DNA from: Variovorax boronicumulans
GTDB taxonomy: Bacteria; Pseudomonadota; Gammaproteobacteria; Burkholderiales; Burkholderiaceae_C
Direction: 5' to 3'
NCBI RefSeq assembly: GCF_029892485.1
Contig: NZ_JARXVG010000008.1
Coordinates: forward strand, 62,001-126,000
DNA length: 64,000 nucleotides
A model generated the notes under the pieces. It ran no database searches. It was not told where the DNA came from and saw nothing but the letters and a program-made list of their open reading frames with translations. The number at the start of each line of letters is the position of its first letter. Position 1 is the stretch's first letter. A program made the position numbers and the translations under genes. This document shows positions 17,954 to 26,245 of this stretch, in pieces.

Positions 17954-18937
17954 TCAGCCCTCGATCTGGATGTTGGCTTTGCGGATCACGTCGCCGTACT
18001 TCGCGATCTCGCTCTGGATGAAGGCCGCGAAGCGCTCGGGCGTGCCCGACAGCGACGCGATGCCGCCCTTGCGGAAGCTTTCGGTCACAGCGGGGCTCGC
18101 GAGCGCGCGGTTCACCTCGTCGTTCACGCGCAGCACGATGGCATCGGGCGTGCCGGCGGGTGCCAGCAGGCCGTTCCACGAATTGGACTCGATGGCCACG
18201 CCCTGTTCTGCCAGTGTGGGTATGGCCGGCGCGTACTGCGAGCGCTGCGCGGTCGCGATGCCGAGCGCGACCAGCTTGCCGCTCTGGATGTGGCCGCGGA
18301 ACTCGGGCCAGTTGCCGAACATCATCGTCACCTGGCCGCCGAGCAGGTCGGTGAGCGCGGGCCCTTGGCCTTTGTAGGGCACGTGCACGATGTCCAGGCC
18401 CATCTGCAGCTTGAGCATCTCGCCCGACAGGTGCGCCGAGGTGCCGTTGCCGAAGGAGGCGAAGCTCAGCGTGCCGGGTTTGGCCTTGGCCTGGTTGCGC
18501 AGGTCGGCCAGCGTCTTCAGGCCGCTCGATGGATGCGTGGCGAGCACGTGCTCCGACATGCCCATGAGCGCGACCGGGCGCAGGTCTTTCTGTGTTTCGT
18601 AAGGCAGCTTGCGCACCAGCGTCTGGTTGGCGGTGAAGCTGTTGGCGACACAGACGAAGCTGTAGCCATCGGGCGCCGACTTGGCGACCGAATCGACGCC
18701 GATCACCGTGCCCGCGCCGGGCTTGTTCTCGACGATCACGGCCTGCTCCAGCGTCTTGCCGAGTTCGACCGCCACGAGCCGCGCGACGAAGTCGGTGGTG
18801 CCGCCGGGCGGGAAGGGCACGACGATGCGCACCGGTTTGTTGGGCCAGTCGCCGCGTGCATGTGCGAACGGTGCAAGCGATGGCAGTGCCGCGAATGCGG
18901 CAACGCCCTGCAGCAGCGTGCGGCGGCTTGGGCTCAC
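17954..18937 (-). CDS. Bug-family tripartite tricarboxylate receptor
   Basis: This is a periplasmic solute receptor of about 327 residues. GTG 18937 overlaps the hpaE stop (GTGA), which argues for this start rather than a TTG 12 bases upstream. The signal has SRRTLLQGVAAF and then a hydrophobic stretch ending AHARG, a possible twin-arginine type. The Bug core VPFPPGGTTDFVAR, VENKPGAGTVIG and RKLPYETQKDLRPV is intact. Lying inside the hpa operon, it may bind an aromatic acid such as a phenylacetate. No TctAB permease is encoded nearby. Confidence 0.9.
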   Translation of the reverse strand: MSPSRRTLLQGVAAFAALPSLAPFAHARGDWPNKPVRIVVPFPPGGTTDFVARLVAVELGKTLEQAVIVENKPGAGTVIGVDSVAKSAPDGYSFVCVANSFTANQTLVRKLPYETQKDLRPVALMGMSEHVLATHPSSGLKTLADLRNQAKAKPGTLSFASFGNGTSAHLSGEMLKLQMGLDIVHVPYKGQGPALTDLLGGQVTMMFGNWPEFRGHIQSGKLVALGIATAQRSQYAPAIPTLAEQGVAIESNSWNGLLAPAGTPDAIVLRVNDEVNRALASPAVTESFRKGGIASLSGTPERFAAFIQSEIAKYGDVIRKANIQIEG

Positions 18938-20400
18938 GCCACGCCCCAATGCGGAATGTGGTGCGAGCCCATCGACACCGCGATGTTCTTCGGCTCGCAG
19001 AACACTTCATAACTCCAGGTGCCGCCTTCGCGGCCCGTGCCCGAGGCCTTGGTGCCGCCGAAGGGCTGGCGCAAGTCCCGCACGTTCTGGCTGTTGACGA
19101 AGCACATGCCGGCTTCCACGGCGGCGGCCACGCGGTGGGCCTTGCCGATGTTCTCGGTCCACACGTAGCTCGAGAGGCCGTACTGGATGTCGTTGGCGAG
19201 TTCGATGGCGTGAGCTTCGTCCTTGAACGGAATCAGGCAGGCGACCGGGCCGAAGATTTCTTCCTGCGCGATCTTCATGCGGTTGTCGACGTCGGCGAAG
19301 ACGGTCGGCATGACGTAGTTGCCCTTCTTCACGCGGTCCGGCAGGTTCGATGGCGCATCGAGCCCGCCGCACAGCAGCGTCGCGCCTTCCTTCGGCCCGA
19401 GCTCGATGTAGCTGCGCACCTTGGCCAGGTGCGCCTGCGAAATCATCGGGCCGACGATGGTCTTCTCGTCGAGCGGGTCGCCCACGGTGATGCGCTTCGC
19501 CCGCTCGGCGAATTTCGCGGCGAAGTCGGCGTAGATCGACTGCTGCACCAGGATGCGCGAGCCCGCCGTGCAGCGCTCGCCGTTGTTGCTGAAGATCATG
19601 AACACGGCCGCGTCGAGCGCACGGTCGAGGTCGGCGTCTTCGAAGATCACGAAGGGGCTCTTGCCCCCCAGCTCCATGCTGAACTTCTTGAGGCCGGCGC
19701 TCTTCACGATGCGGTTGCCGGTGGCGGTGGAGCCGGTGAATGAAATCGCGCGCACGTCGGGGTGTGCCACCAATGGCTCGCCGGCTTCCTTGCCGTAGCC
19801 ATGCACCAGGTTCAGCACGCCGGGCGGAATGCCGGCTTCAAGCACGAGTTCGCCCAGGCGCGCAGCCGTGAGCGGCGAGAGCTCGCTCATCTTCAGCACG
19901 GCGGTGTTGCCGAATGCGAGGCAGGGCGCGACCTTCCAGGTGGCCGTCATGAAGGGCACGTTCCACGGGCTGATGAGCGCGCACACGCCCACCGGATGGA
20001 ACAGCGTGTAGTTCAGGTGCGTGGGCGTGGGGTAGGTGTGGCCGTCCACCCGCGTGCACATCTCGGCGAAGTAGTAGAAGTTGTCGGCCGCGCGCGGAAT
20101 CAGTTGCTTGCCCGTTTGCGCGATGACCTGGCCGCAGTCGTTGGTCTCGGTCTGCGCGATCTCTGGAACGTGCGCGGCGATCAGGTCGCCGAGCTTGCGG
20201 ATGAGCTTGGCGCGTTCCGGCGCGGGCATGCCGGCCCATTTCGGAAAGGCTTCCTTGGCGGCGGCGACGGCCGCGTTCACCTCGGCTTCGCCGCCGGAGG
20301 CGACCTCGGCCAGCACCTCCTGCGTGGCGGGGTTGACGGTTTCGAAGTAGTCCTTGCCGGTGACGGACTTGCCGCCGATGAGGTGGTTGATCTGTTGCAT
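18934..20400 (-). CDS. hpaE: 5-carboxymethyl-2-hydroxymuconate semialdehyde dehydrogenase HpaE
   Basis: This NAD-dependent aldehyde dehydrogenase oxidises the semialdehyde formed by ring cleavage of homoprotocatechuate. The 488-residue protein (the same length as E. coli HpaE) has SPWNVPFMTATWK for NAD binding, FTGSTATGNRI, the general base E in MELGGKSPF, and the catalytic C in NNGERCTAGSR. ATG 20400 (MQQINHLIGG) is chosen over an upstream in-frame start that lacks family similarity. It is coupled to the bug gene downstream by a four-base overlap. Confidence 0.93.
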   Translation of the reverse strand: MQQINHLIGGKSVTGKDYFETVNPATQEVLAEVASGGEAEVNAAVAAAKEAFPKWAGMPAPERAKLIRKLGDLIAAHVPEIAQTETNDCGQVIAQTGKQLIPRAADNFYYFAEMCTRVDGHTYPTPTHLNYTLFHPVGVCALISPWNVPFMTATWKVAPCLAFGNTAVLKMSELSPLTAARLGELVLEAGIPPGVLNLVHGYGKEAGEPLVAHPDVRAISFTGSTATGNRIVKSAGLKKFSMELGGKSPFVIFEDADLDRALDAAVFMIFSNNGERCTAGSRILVQQSIYADFAAKFAERAKRITVGDPLDEKTIVGPMISQAHLAKVRSYIELGPKEGATLLCGGLDAPSNLPDRVKKGNYVMPTVFADVDNRMKIAQEEIFGPVACLIPFKDEAHAIELANDIQYGLSSYVWTENIGKAHRVAAAVEAGMCFVNSQNVRDLRQPFGGTKASGTGREGGTWSYEVFCEPKNIAVSMGSHHIPHWGVA

Positions 20401-20414
20401 GGAGGGTGTCCGGT

Positions 20415-21401
20415 TCAATCGAGTTTGATGTCGCGCGCCTTGATCAAGGCATGCCATTTCTTGCGTTCTGCGTCGGTGTAGCGCGTCATTTCGGTGGCGT
20501 CGGCGGGGCGTGCCTCCCAGCCGGCGTCGTAGAGCTTCTGCTTCACGCCCGCATCGCCCATGGCCTTCTGCAGTTCGGTGCCGAGCCTGGCCTGCACTTC
20601 CTTCGGCGTGGCCGCGGGCGTCACCAGGCCTTGCCAGGTGTAGGCCTCGACGTTGGCGTAGCCCAGTTCCTTGGCCGTGGGCACGTTGGGCAGTTGCGGA
20701 ATGCGCTCGGCCGACATCGCCAGCAGCGGGATCACCTTTCCGGCCTTGACCGCGCTCACGCCACTGGGCAGGTCGAGCATCATCAGCGGCACCTGTCCGC
20801 CCATCAGGTCCTGCAATGCCGGTGCGCCGCCCTTGTAGGGCACATGCAGCATCGACACGCCGGCTTCGCGCTGGAAGAGTTCCATTGCCAGGTGATGCGG
20901 GCTGCCGGTGCCGGGCGTCGCGATGCTGAACTTGCCGGGCGATGCCTTCAGCGCGGCGATGAGCGCCTTCGCATCGGCCACGCCGGCGTTGGGTGCCGCG
21001 GTGATGACGAGCGGCGAGCGGCCCATCATGCCGACGAGCGCGAAGTCTTTCTCGGCGTCGTAGGGCAGCTTCTTGTAGAGCGCGGGGTTGTAGACCAGCA
21101 CGCCGTTGTCGGCCGAGAACACGGTGTAGCCGTCGCCCGGCGAACGCGCGACGTTCTCCGACGCGATGATCGCGCCGGCCCCGGGCTTGTTGTCGACGAG
21201 CACCGGCTGGCCGATCTGCTGCGACACCTGCGCACCGACGGTGCGCGCGAGGAAATCGGTGCCACCGCCGGCCGGGTAGCCCACCACCCAGCGCACGGGT
21301 TTGGTGGGGTAGGCGGCCGTCTGTGCGGGCGCATCGAGCGCGAGCATTGAGGCGGTGAGTGCCACGAGGGCGACGGCGAGTGTTTTCTTTCTGGCGTTCA
21401 T
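20415..21401 (-). CDS. Bug-family tripartite tricarboxylate receptor
   Basis: This is another periplasmic Bug receptor, 328 residues, with a Sec signal peptide (NARKK, hydrophobic run, APAQT). The core motifs are YPAGGGTDFLAR, VDNKPGAGAIIA, YKKLPYDAEKDFALV and HVPYKGGAPALQDLMGG. It differs clearly from the copies at 13095 and 17954, so these are not a recent tandem duplication. Located between hpaG2 and hpaE, it is part of the same transcript. Confidence 0.9.
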   Translation of the reverse strand: MNARKKTLAVALVALTASMLALDAPAQTAAYPTKPVRWVVGYPAGGGTDFLARTVGAQVSQQIGQPVLVDNKPGAGAIIASENVARSPGDGYTVFSADNGVLVYNPALYKKLPYDAEKDFALVGMMGRSPLVITAAPNAGVADAKALIAALKASPGKFSIATPGTGSPHHLAMELFQREAGVSMLHVPYKGGAPALQDLMGGQVPLMMLDLPSGVSAVKAGKVIPLLAMSAERIPQLPNVPTAKELGYANVEAYTWQGLVTPAATPKEVQARLGTELQKAMGDAGVKQKLYDAGWEARPADATEMTRYTDAERKKWHALIKARDIKLD

Positions 21402-21444
21402 TGCGTTTGTCTCCGCTGGTTTTGTGTGTGTGACGGGAAAGAAT

Positions 21445-22215
21445 TCAGGCTGCGGCGATGGTGTTGACCAGCGCGCCGATGTGCTCGATCTCGGTGACGA
21501 TCACGTCGCCCGGCTTGCAATCGACCACGCCGTCGGGCGTGCCCGTGAGGATCAGATCGCCCGGCGAGAGCGTCATGAAACGGCTGAAGTACTCGATGAG
21601 GAAGGGCGCGTCGAAGATCATGTCGCGCGTGTTGCCCTGCTGCGTGACGGTGCCGTTGACGGTGGTGCGCAGCGCGAGCGCCATGGGGTCGGGAACGTCG
21701 GCCGCATCGACGAACCACGGGCCCAGCGGCGTGCAGGTGTCGCGGTTCTTCACGCGCAGGTTGGGGCGGTACCAGTTCTCCAGGTAGTCGCGGATCGCGT
21801 AGTCGTTGGCGACCGTGTAGCCGCCGATGAAGTCATAGGCGTCGTCGCGCTTCACGTTCTTCGCGGTCTTGCCGACCACGATGGCGAGCTCGCATTCGTA
21901 GTGCATGAACTGCACGCCGGCCGGGCGATGCGTTTGCTGGCGATGGCCGATCAGCGTGCTCTGGCCCTTGATGAACACCAATGGTTCTTCAGGCGCCTTG
22001 AATTCGAGTTCCTTCGCGTGGTCGGCGTAGTTGAGGCCGAGCGCAAGGATGGTGCGCGGCCGCGCGGTGGGTGCCAGCGGGGGCAGCCAGATGAGTTGCT
22101 CCTGCGGCACGACGCGGCCGTCTTCGAGACGCACGGCGGCGTCTGGCTGGCCGTTGAATTCGTGGCTCGTGCCGGTGTATTCACGGCCTTCGTGAATGAC
22201 GCGTGCGTGCTTCAT
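21445..22215 (-). CDS. hpaG2: HpaG2: 5-oxo-pent-3-ene-1,2,5-tricarboxylate decarboxylase/isomerase half
   Basis: This is one of two FAH-superfamily genes that replace the fused E. coli HpaG; together they decarboxylate and isomerise the pathway intermediate. The 256-residue protein has LALGLNYADHAKE, the metal-site glutamates in MHYECELAIVVGK, GYTVANDYAIRD and LTGTPDGVVDCKPGD. ATG 22215 overlaps the hpaG1 stop by four bases. It is separated from the next bug gene by 43 bases. Confidence 0.9.
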   Translation of the reverse strand: MKHARVIHEGREYTGTSHEFNGQPDAAVRLEDGRVVPQEQLIWLPPLAPTARPRTILALGLNYADHAKELEFKAPEEPLVFIKGQSTLIGHRQQTHRPAGVQFMHYECELAIVVGKTAKNVKRDDAYDFIGGYTVANDYAIRDYLENWYRPNLRVKNRDTCTPLGPWFVDAADVPDPMALALRTTVNGTVTQQGNTRDMIFDAPFLIEYFSRFMTLSPGDLILTGTPDGVVDCKPGDVIVTEIEHIGALVNTIAAA

Positions 22216-22847
22216 GCGGCGGTCTCCTGCACCAGCGTGTTGATCAATGTCTCGAAGCCCTGCGAGGAGATCTCGATGCGGTCGCCTGCGCGTGCCAGCG
22301 GACGGCCCGCATCGCAGCCCAGCATCAGCACATCGCCGTGCGCGAGCGTCATGAAGTCGCCGACGTCGGCCAGCAGCTGCTGCGCCGGCCGCACCAGCTG
22401 CGAGAAGTCGATCGACTGCTTCAGTCCGCCGTTGATGCGCACCTCGACGCGGAAGTTCGCCGGGTCGGCCACCTCCTGCGCATCGCGCAGCGCCGGACCG
22501 ATGCCCAGAAAGCCATCGACGCACTTGAACTTGACCGGCGGGCGGAAGAAGCTCGCATGCGGAATCGACAGGTCGTTCATCAGCACGAAGCCTTCGACAT
22601 CGCCCTCGGCGCCGATCACCATGCCGATGCTCGCGCCGATCTCCACTTCGGGCACCGACGAAGGCACGGCGATGGCGCTGCCGTGCGGACTCCAGGTATT
22701 GGCGGTCTTCACGTAGAGAACGGGCGCTTTCGGCGGCGCCTTGTAAGGCGGCTCGGTCATCTGCGGCGCGAGCGCCTCGACCTCGGCGCGGAAGTTCAGC
22801 AGCGTGCCGTACACGGTGCCGGTCGGAAGGAAGTGCGCGGTGCTCAT
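22212..22847 (-). CDS. hpaG1: HpaG1: N-terminal half of HpaG decarboxylase/isomerase
   Basis: This 211-residue FAH-superfamily protein corresponds to the N-terminal half of E. coli HpaG. Motifs include GTVYGTLLNFRAE, LYVKTANTWSPHG, the metal-site stretch VPEVEIGASIGMVIG, and KCVDGFLGIGPAL. Its start (ATG 22847) overlaps the hpaR stop and its stop overlaps the hpaG2 start, both as ATGA. The first three genes are thus tightly coupled. Split G1/G2 genes are also known in other bacteria. Confidence 0.9.
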   Translation of the reverse strand: MSTAHFLPTGTVYGTLLNFRAEVEALAPQMTEPPYKAPPKAPVLYVKTANTWSPHGSAIAVPSSVPEVEIGASIGMVIGAEGDVEGFVLMNDLSIPHASFFRPPVKFKCVDGFLGIGPALRDAQEVADPANFRVEVRINGGLKQSIDFSQLVRPAQQLLADVGDFMTLAHGDVLMLGCDAGRPLARAGDRIEISSQGFETLINTLVQETAA

Positions 22848-23278
22848 GAGGGCTGCTCCAGTGCGATCAGTTCGTCGAGCAGTCCGTAGAGCTGCGTGAG
22901 CTTGGCCTTGCCGAGCGACTTTTCCATCCAGTCGTAGTGGGCCTCGATGCTGGTGCCCAGGCGCTTGACCAGCTTCATGCCGTGCGGCGTGGCCTCGACC
23001 ACGGTGCGGCGCTGGTCGGCGGGGTCGCGTGCGCGGGTGATGAGGTTGTCGCGCTCCATGCGCGCGAGCACGCCGGTGAGGCTGGGCCCGAGGATGAAGG
23101 CCTCGCGCGCCACGCGGCCGGTGTCGACAGCGCCGTGCTCGCCGAGCACGCGCAGCACGCGCCATTGCTGGTCGGACAGCGCGTGTTCGCGCAGGCTGGG
23201 CCGCGTGTGGGCCATCACGGCTTCGCGGGCCTGCAGCAGCAGGCGCGGTAAATTGCGGTGGGTGAACGTAGTGCTCAA
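22844..23278 (-). CDS. hpaR: HpaR, MarR-family regulator of homoprotocatechuate degradation
   Basis: This 144-residue MarR-type repressor has LLQAREAVMAHTRPSLREHA at the N-terminus, typical of HpaR, and a winged helix with SDQQWRVLRVLGEHGAVDT and GPSLTGVLARMERDNLITR. TTG 23278 is the probable start: it has a strong GATGAGG ribosome site eight bases upstream, and the nearby ATGs are out of frame. It is the first gene of the operon it should control. E. coli HpaR represses the meta operon and is released by pathway aromatics. Confidence 0.9.
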   Translation of the reverse strand: MSTTFTHRNLPRLLLQAREAVMAHTRPSLREHALSDQQWRVLRVLGEHGAVDTGRVAREAFILGPSLTGVLARMERDNLITRARDPADQRRTVVEATPHGMKLVKRLGTSIEAHYDWMEKSLGKAKLTQLYGLLDELIALEQPS

Positions 23279-23303
23279 GAGCGAGGCCTCATCATCAAAT
23301 TAG

Positions 23304-23315
23304 TTAACATGTTAA
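23304..23315. promoter_or_regulatory. 12-bp perfect palindrome upstream of hpaR, probable HpaR operator
   Basis: TTAACATGTTAA is its own reverse complement and lies in an AT-rich patch 26 bases upstream of the hpaR start, in the divergent region with radA. MarR-family dimers bind such short palindromes. Autoregulation by HpaR is the simplest reading; binding has not been shown here. Confidence 0.6.
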
Positions 23316-23380
23316 ATGAATGGCGATTTCTTTCCAAGCCTCCAGCCATCAGGGTTTGTGCGGACACCTAAACTCGACCG

Positions 23381-24769
23381 ATGGCCAAGGACAAATCTCT
23401 TTTCGTCTGCAGTGAATGCGGTGGCACCAGCCCCAAGTGGCTCGGCAAGTGCCCGAGCTGCGGCGCCTGGAACACACTGATCGAACAGGCGGCCGGCAGC
23501 AACGCACCGGCCAACAACCGCTTCGGCACGCAGTTCTCGCCGCTGGCGGGCGTCTCCGAACTGGCCACGCTCTCGGAGATCGAGGCGACCGACATCGCGC
23601 GCACGCCCACTGGCATCGACGAACTCGACCGCGTGCTGGGCGGCGGCATCGTCTCGGGCGGCGTGACGCTCATCGGCGGCGATCCGGGCATCGGCAAGTC
23701 GACGCTCTTGCTGCAGGCGGTCGATGCGCTCCAGCGTGCTGGGCAGAACGCGCTCTACGTGACCGGCGAAGAAAGCGGCGCACAGGTGGCGCTGCGCTCC
23801 AGGCGGCTCGGGCTCGATCACTCGCAGGTGCAGGTGCTCGCCGAGATCCAGCTTGAGAAAATCATCGCCACGCTCGATGCCACGCGGCCCGCGATCGCGG
23901 TGATCGACTCGATCCAGACGGTGTATTCCGACCAGCTCACCTCGGCCCCCGGCTCGGTGGCCCAGGTGCGCGAATGCGCGGCGCATCTCACGCGCTTTGC
24001 CAAGACCAGCGGCACGGCCGTGGTGCTCGTGGGCCACGTCACCAAAGAGGGCGCGCTCGCAGGACCGCGCGTGCTCGAGCACATGGTCGACACGGTGCTG
24101 TACTTCGAGGGCGACACGCATTCGAGCTTCCGCCTCGTGCGCGCCATCAAGAACCGCTTCGGCGCGGTCAACGAGATCGGCGTGTTCGCGATGACCGAGC
24201 GCGGCCTCAAGGGCGTGGCGAATCCGAGCGCGATCTTCCTGAGCCAGCATGCCGAGCCGGTGCCCGGCAGCGTGGTGCTGGTCACGCTCGAAGGCACACG
24301 GCCGATGCTGGTGGAAATCCAGGCGCTGGTCGACAACGGCGGGCCGAGCCCGCGGCGCCTGTCGGTTGGCCTGGATCGCGACCGCCTCGCGATGCTGCTG
24401 GCAGTGCTGCACCGCCACGCGGGCGTGCCCTGCATGGACCAGGACGTGTTCGTGAACGCAGTGGGCGGCGTGCGCATCAGCGAACCCGCGGCCGACCTGG
24501 CCGTGATGCTGGCCATCACCTCGAGCCTGCGTGGAAAGCCGCTGCCCAAGGGTTTCATCGCCTTCGGTGAAGTGGGCCTCGCCGGTGAGGTGCGCCCCGC
24601 GCCGCGCGGGCAGGAGCGTTTGCGCGAAGCCGCCAAGCTGGGCTTCAGCATCGCGGTGGTGCCCAAGGCGAACGCACCGCGCAAGGGTTCGAAGGAGATC
24701 GAAGGCCTGACCATCCACCCCGTCGAACGCATCGAAGAGGCGATGGACGTGGTCCGCCGCCTCGATTGA
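23381..24769 (+). CDS. radA: DNA repair protein RadA
   Basis: This RecA-like ATPase processes recombination intermediates by driving branch migration. The 462-residue protein has an N-terminal zinc finger (C10, C13, C24, C27), Walker A GGDPGIGKST at residues 99-108, the RadA-specific KNRFG motif in AIKNRFGAVNEIG, and a C-terminal Lon-like domain (GLAGEVRPAPRGQERL). Length is normal. It is transcribed away from hpaR and is followed by a strong hairpin that belongs to the opposite strand. Confidence 0.96.
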   Translation: MAKDKSLFVCSECGGTSPKWLGKCPSCGAWNTLIEQAAGSNAPANNRFGTQFSPLAGVSELATLSEIEATDIARTPTGIDELDRVLGGGIVSGGVTLIGGDPGIGKSTLLLQAVDALQRAGQNALYVTGEESGAQVALRSRRLGLDHSQVQVLAEIQLEKIIATLDATRPAIAVIDSIQTVYSDQLTSAPGSVAQVRECAAHLTRFAKTSGTAVVLVGHVTKEGALAGPRVLEHMVDTVLYFEGDTHSSFRLVRAIKNRFGAVNEIGVFAMTERGLKGVANPSAIFLSQHAEPVPGSVVLVTLEGTRPMLVEIQALVDNGGPSPRRLSVGLDRDRLAMLLAVLHRHAGVPCMDQDVFVNAVGGVRISEPAADLAVMLAITSSLRGKPLPKGFIAFGEVGLAGEVRPAPRGQERLREAAKLGFSIAVVPKANAPRKGSKEIEGLTIHPVERIEEAMDVVRRLD

Positions 24770-24780
24770 TTTTTCTTGGG

Positions 24781-24815
24781 AAAAAAATGCCCGGCGCGTC
24801 AGTGACGCGCCGGGC
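24781..24815 (-). terminator. Strong intrinsic terminator (minus strand)
   Basis: On the minus strand two 13-base arms, GCCCGGCGCGTCA and TGACGCGCCGGGC, pair around one central base (24789-24815) and are followed by A then seven T. It begins nine bases after the stop codon of the lipoprotein gene, so it should end that transcript. On the plus strand the stem is not followed by a T tract, so it is a weaker terminator for radA. Confidence 0.85.
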
Positions 24816-24823
24816 CACCCTCC

Positions 24824-25279
24824 CTATCCCCCGATGTGCATCGTGAACGCCGGCCCGCTGTTGAGCACGCATTGGCCGCTGCCCAACGTGGCCGAGTTCA
24901 TCGTGTACTGGCAACTCAGGTTGCCGCCGCGATTGCCGCTGGCATTTGCCACACCGGCACTTCGCGAGCCGGCAACCCGGGTCGCCTCTCCCTGAAACTG
25001 TTCACCGCCAATCTGCGCGTTGAAGTGGCCGCGGCCGTTCATGTCGTTGGTCACCGTGCCTGCGACGGTTCCGTAGCGCGCCGCTTCGGCGTTCGACGGA
25101 TACAGGCGGGCACTGAAGCTCTGCGCGATCGGTCCCGGTGCAACGGCATAGGCCTGCGAAGGCGGCGCCGCGGGTGCGGATTGTGCGATGGGCACCACGT
25201 AGCAACCGCTGAGTGCGGCGGCCGTGAGCGTGGCGGCGAGAGTGAGACGAACGAAGGTGGCGGAACGCGGAATATTCAT
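24824..25279 (-). CDS. Hypothetical lipoprotein
   Basis: The 151-residue protein has a lipoprotein signal with hydrophobic run and lipobox LSGC at about residues 23-26. The mature part is rich in Ala, Gly and Ser, with SARLYPSNAEAARYGTVAG and ATRVAGSRSAGVANASGNRG, then two more cysteines near the C-terminus (LSCQY and SGQCVL) that may form a disulfide. No enzyme motif is seen. ATG 25279 is chosen because it gives the lipobox. A strong terminator follows at once. Confidence 0.78.
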   Translation of the reverse strand: MNIPRSATFVRLTLAATLTAAALSGCYVVPIAQSAPAAPPSQAYAVAPGPIAQSFSARLYPSNAEAARYGTVAGTVTNDMNGRGHFNAQIGGEQFQGEATRVAGSRSAGVANASGNRGGNLSCQYTMNSATLGSGQCVLNSGPAFTMHIGG

Positions 25280-25473
25280 ACGCTTTTCTGTGGCCCGGGT
25301 TGATGCCCGTGCGGTGAAATGTGCCGCCTCGCGCCACCGTGGCATGTGCATTTCGAGGTGAGTACCGTTTTTCGCGCCCGGCGGTAGCCACGGCCGATAC
25401 AGCAGATCGCGCCCGCGATCCGAATGCGAACTTTCGAATGACCCGGCAAGGCGCAAACCACAGGGCGGCGACA

Positions 25474-25902
25474 ATGCGCGCCATGAATTTCCAGAAATTG
25501 CTGGTGCCCGTGGGCGGCATCGTCCTTCTCGCCCTGGCGTGGCGCAGCTACGGCTGGGCCGGTGTTGCATTGACCGGCGGGGTCATCGTGATGTTCCTGC
25601 TGTTGCACTTCAACCGCGCGATGCAGGTGCTCAAGCGGGCCGCCGACCGGCCCGTGGGCTATGTCGCGAGCGCGGTGATGCTCAACGCCAAGCTCAAGCA
25701 GGGCGTGACGCTGATGCACGTCATTGCCATGACCCGCGCGCTCGGCGAACTGCGTTCGCCCCCGGACACGCAGCCTGAGCTGTACCGCTGGACCGACACG
25801 GGCGGCTCGTACGTCGATGTCGTGTTCAACGCCGGCAAGCTGCAGAGCTGGGAAATGACCCGGCCCGAGGTTCCCCCCGAAGAAGAAACGCCGGCCGGCT
25901 AG
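25474..25902 (+). CDS. Small membrane protein of unknown function
   Basis: The protein of 142 residues (139 if ATG 25483 is used) has two N-terminal hydrophobic helices ([15 protein letters not shown] and [16 protein letters not shown]). A soluble, charged C-terminal domain follows with [19 protein letters not shown] and a Pro/Glu-rich tail. ATG 25474 has AGGG eight bases upstream and is preferred slightly. It resembles short conserved Burkholderiales glycerate-kinase-neighbour proteins only loosely, so I assign no function. Confidence 0.7.
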   Translation: MRAMNFQKLLVPVGGIVLLALAWRSYGWAGVALTGGVIVMFLLLHFNRAMQVLKRAADRPVGYVASAVMLNAKLKQGVTLMHVIAMTRALGELRSPPDTQPELYRWTDTGGSYVDVVFNAGKLQSWEMTRPEVPPEEETPAG

Positions 25903-25936
25903 GCCGCAGCGTTCTGTCCCGATTGCTGCCGCAGGC

Positions 25937-26236
25937 CGACACACGGGCATCGGCAAGTCCGGCATCGTGGCGCAGATGAAGGTCGGCAACGGCACGCGCC
26001 GGTTGGGCATCCGCGCCGACATGGACGCGCTGCCCATCGTCGAGGCCACGGGCCTGCCGTATGCAAGCAGGCACCACGGCAGCATGCACGCCTGCGGCCA
26101 CGACGGTCACACTGCCATCCTGCTTGCGGTGATGGCACAGGTCTGCGCCGAACTCGTCGGCGCGGAGCACGTGGTCACCGAGGCGCCGAAGGGCGCGTGC
26201 TGGGTGCGCCTCGCACAGACCTACCTGGTCGCCTGA
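25937..26236 (+). pseudogene. Internally deleted M20 amidohydrolase (hippurate hydrolase-like) remnant
   Basis: The reading frame encodes the M20 sequence [16 protein letters not shown], then [20 protein letters not shown] and the metal-binding [14 protein letters not shown]. These normally lie at about residues 50-115 of a protein near 390 residues. It then joins directly to [16 protein letters not shown], which looks like the family's region near residue 320, and stops. The N-terminus, the dimerisation domain and the late metal ligands are missing, so it cannot be an active hydrolase. The frame is open across the junction. Confidence 0.7.
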
Positions 26237-26245
26237 GCGCCGCCT

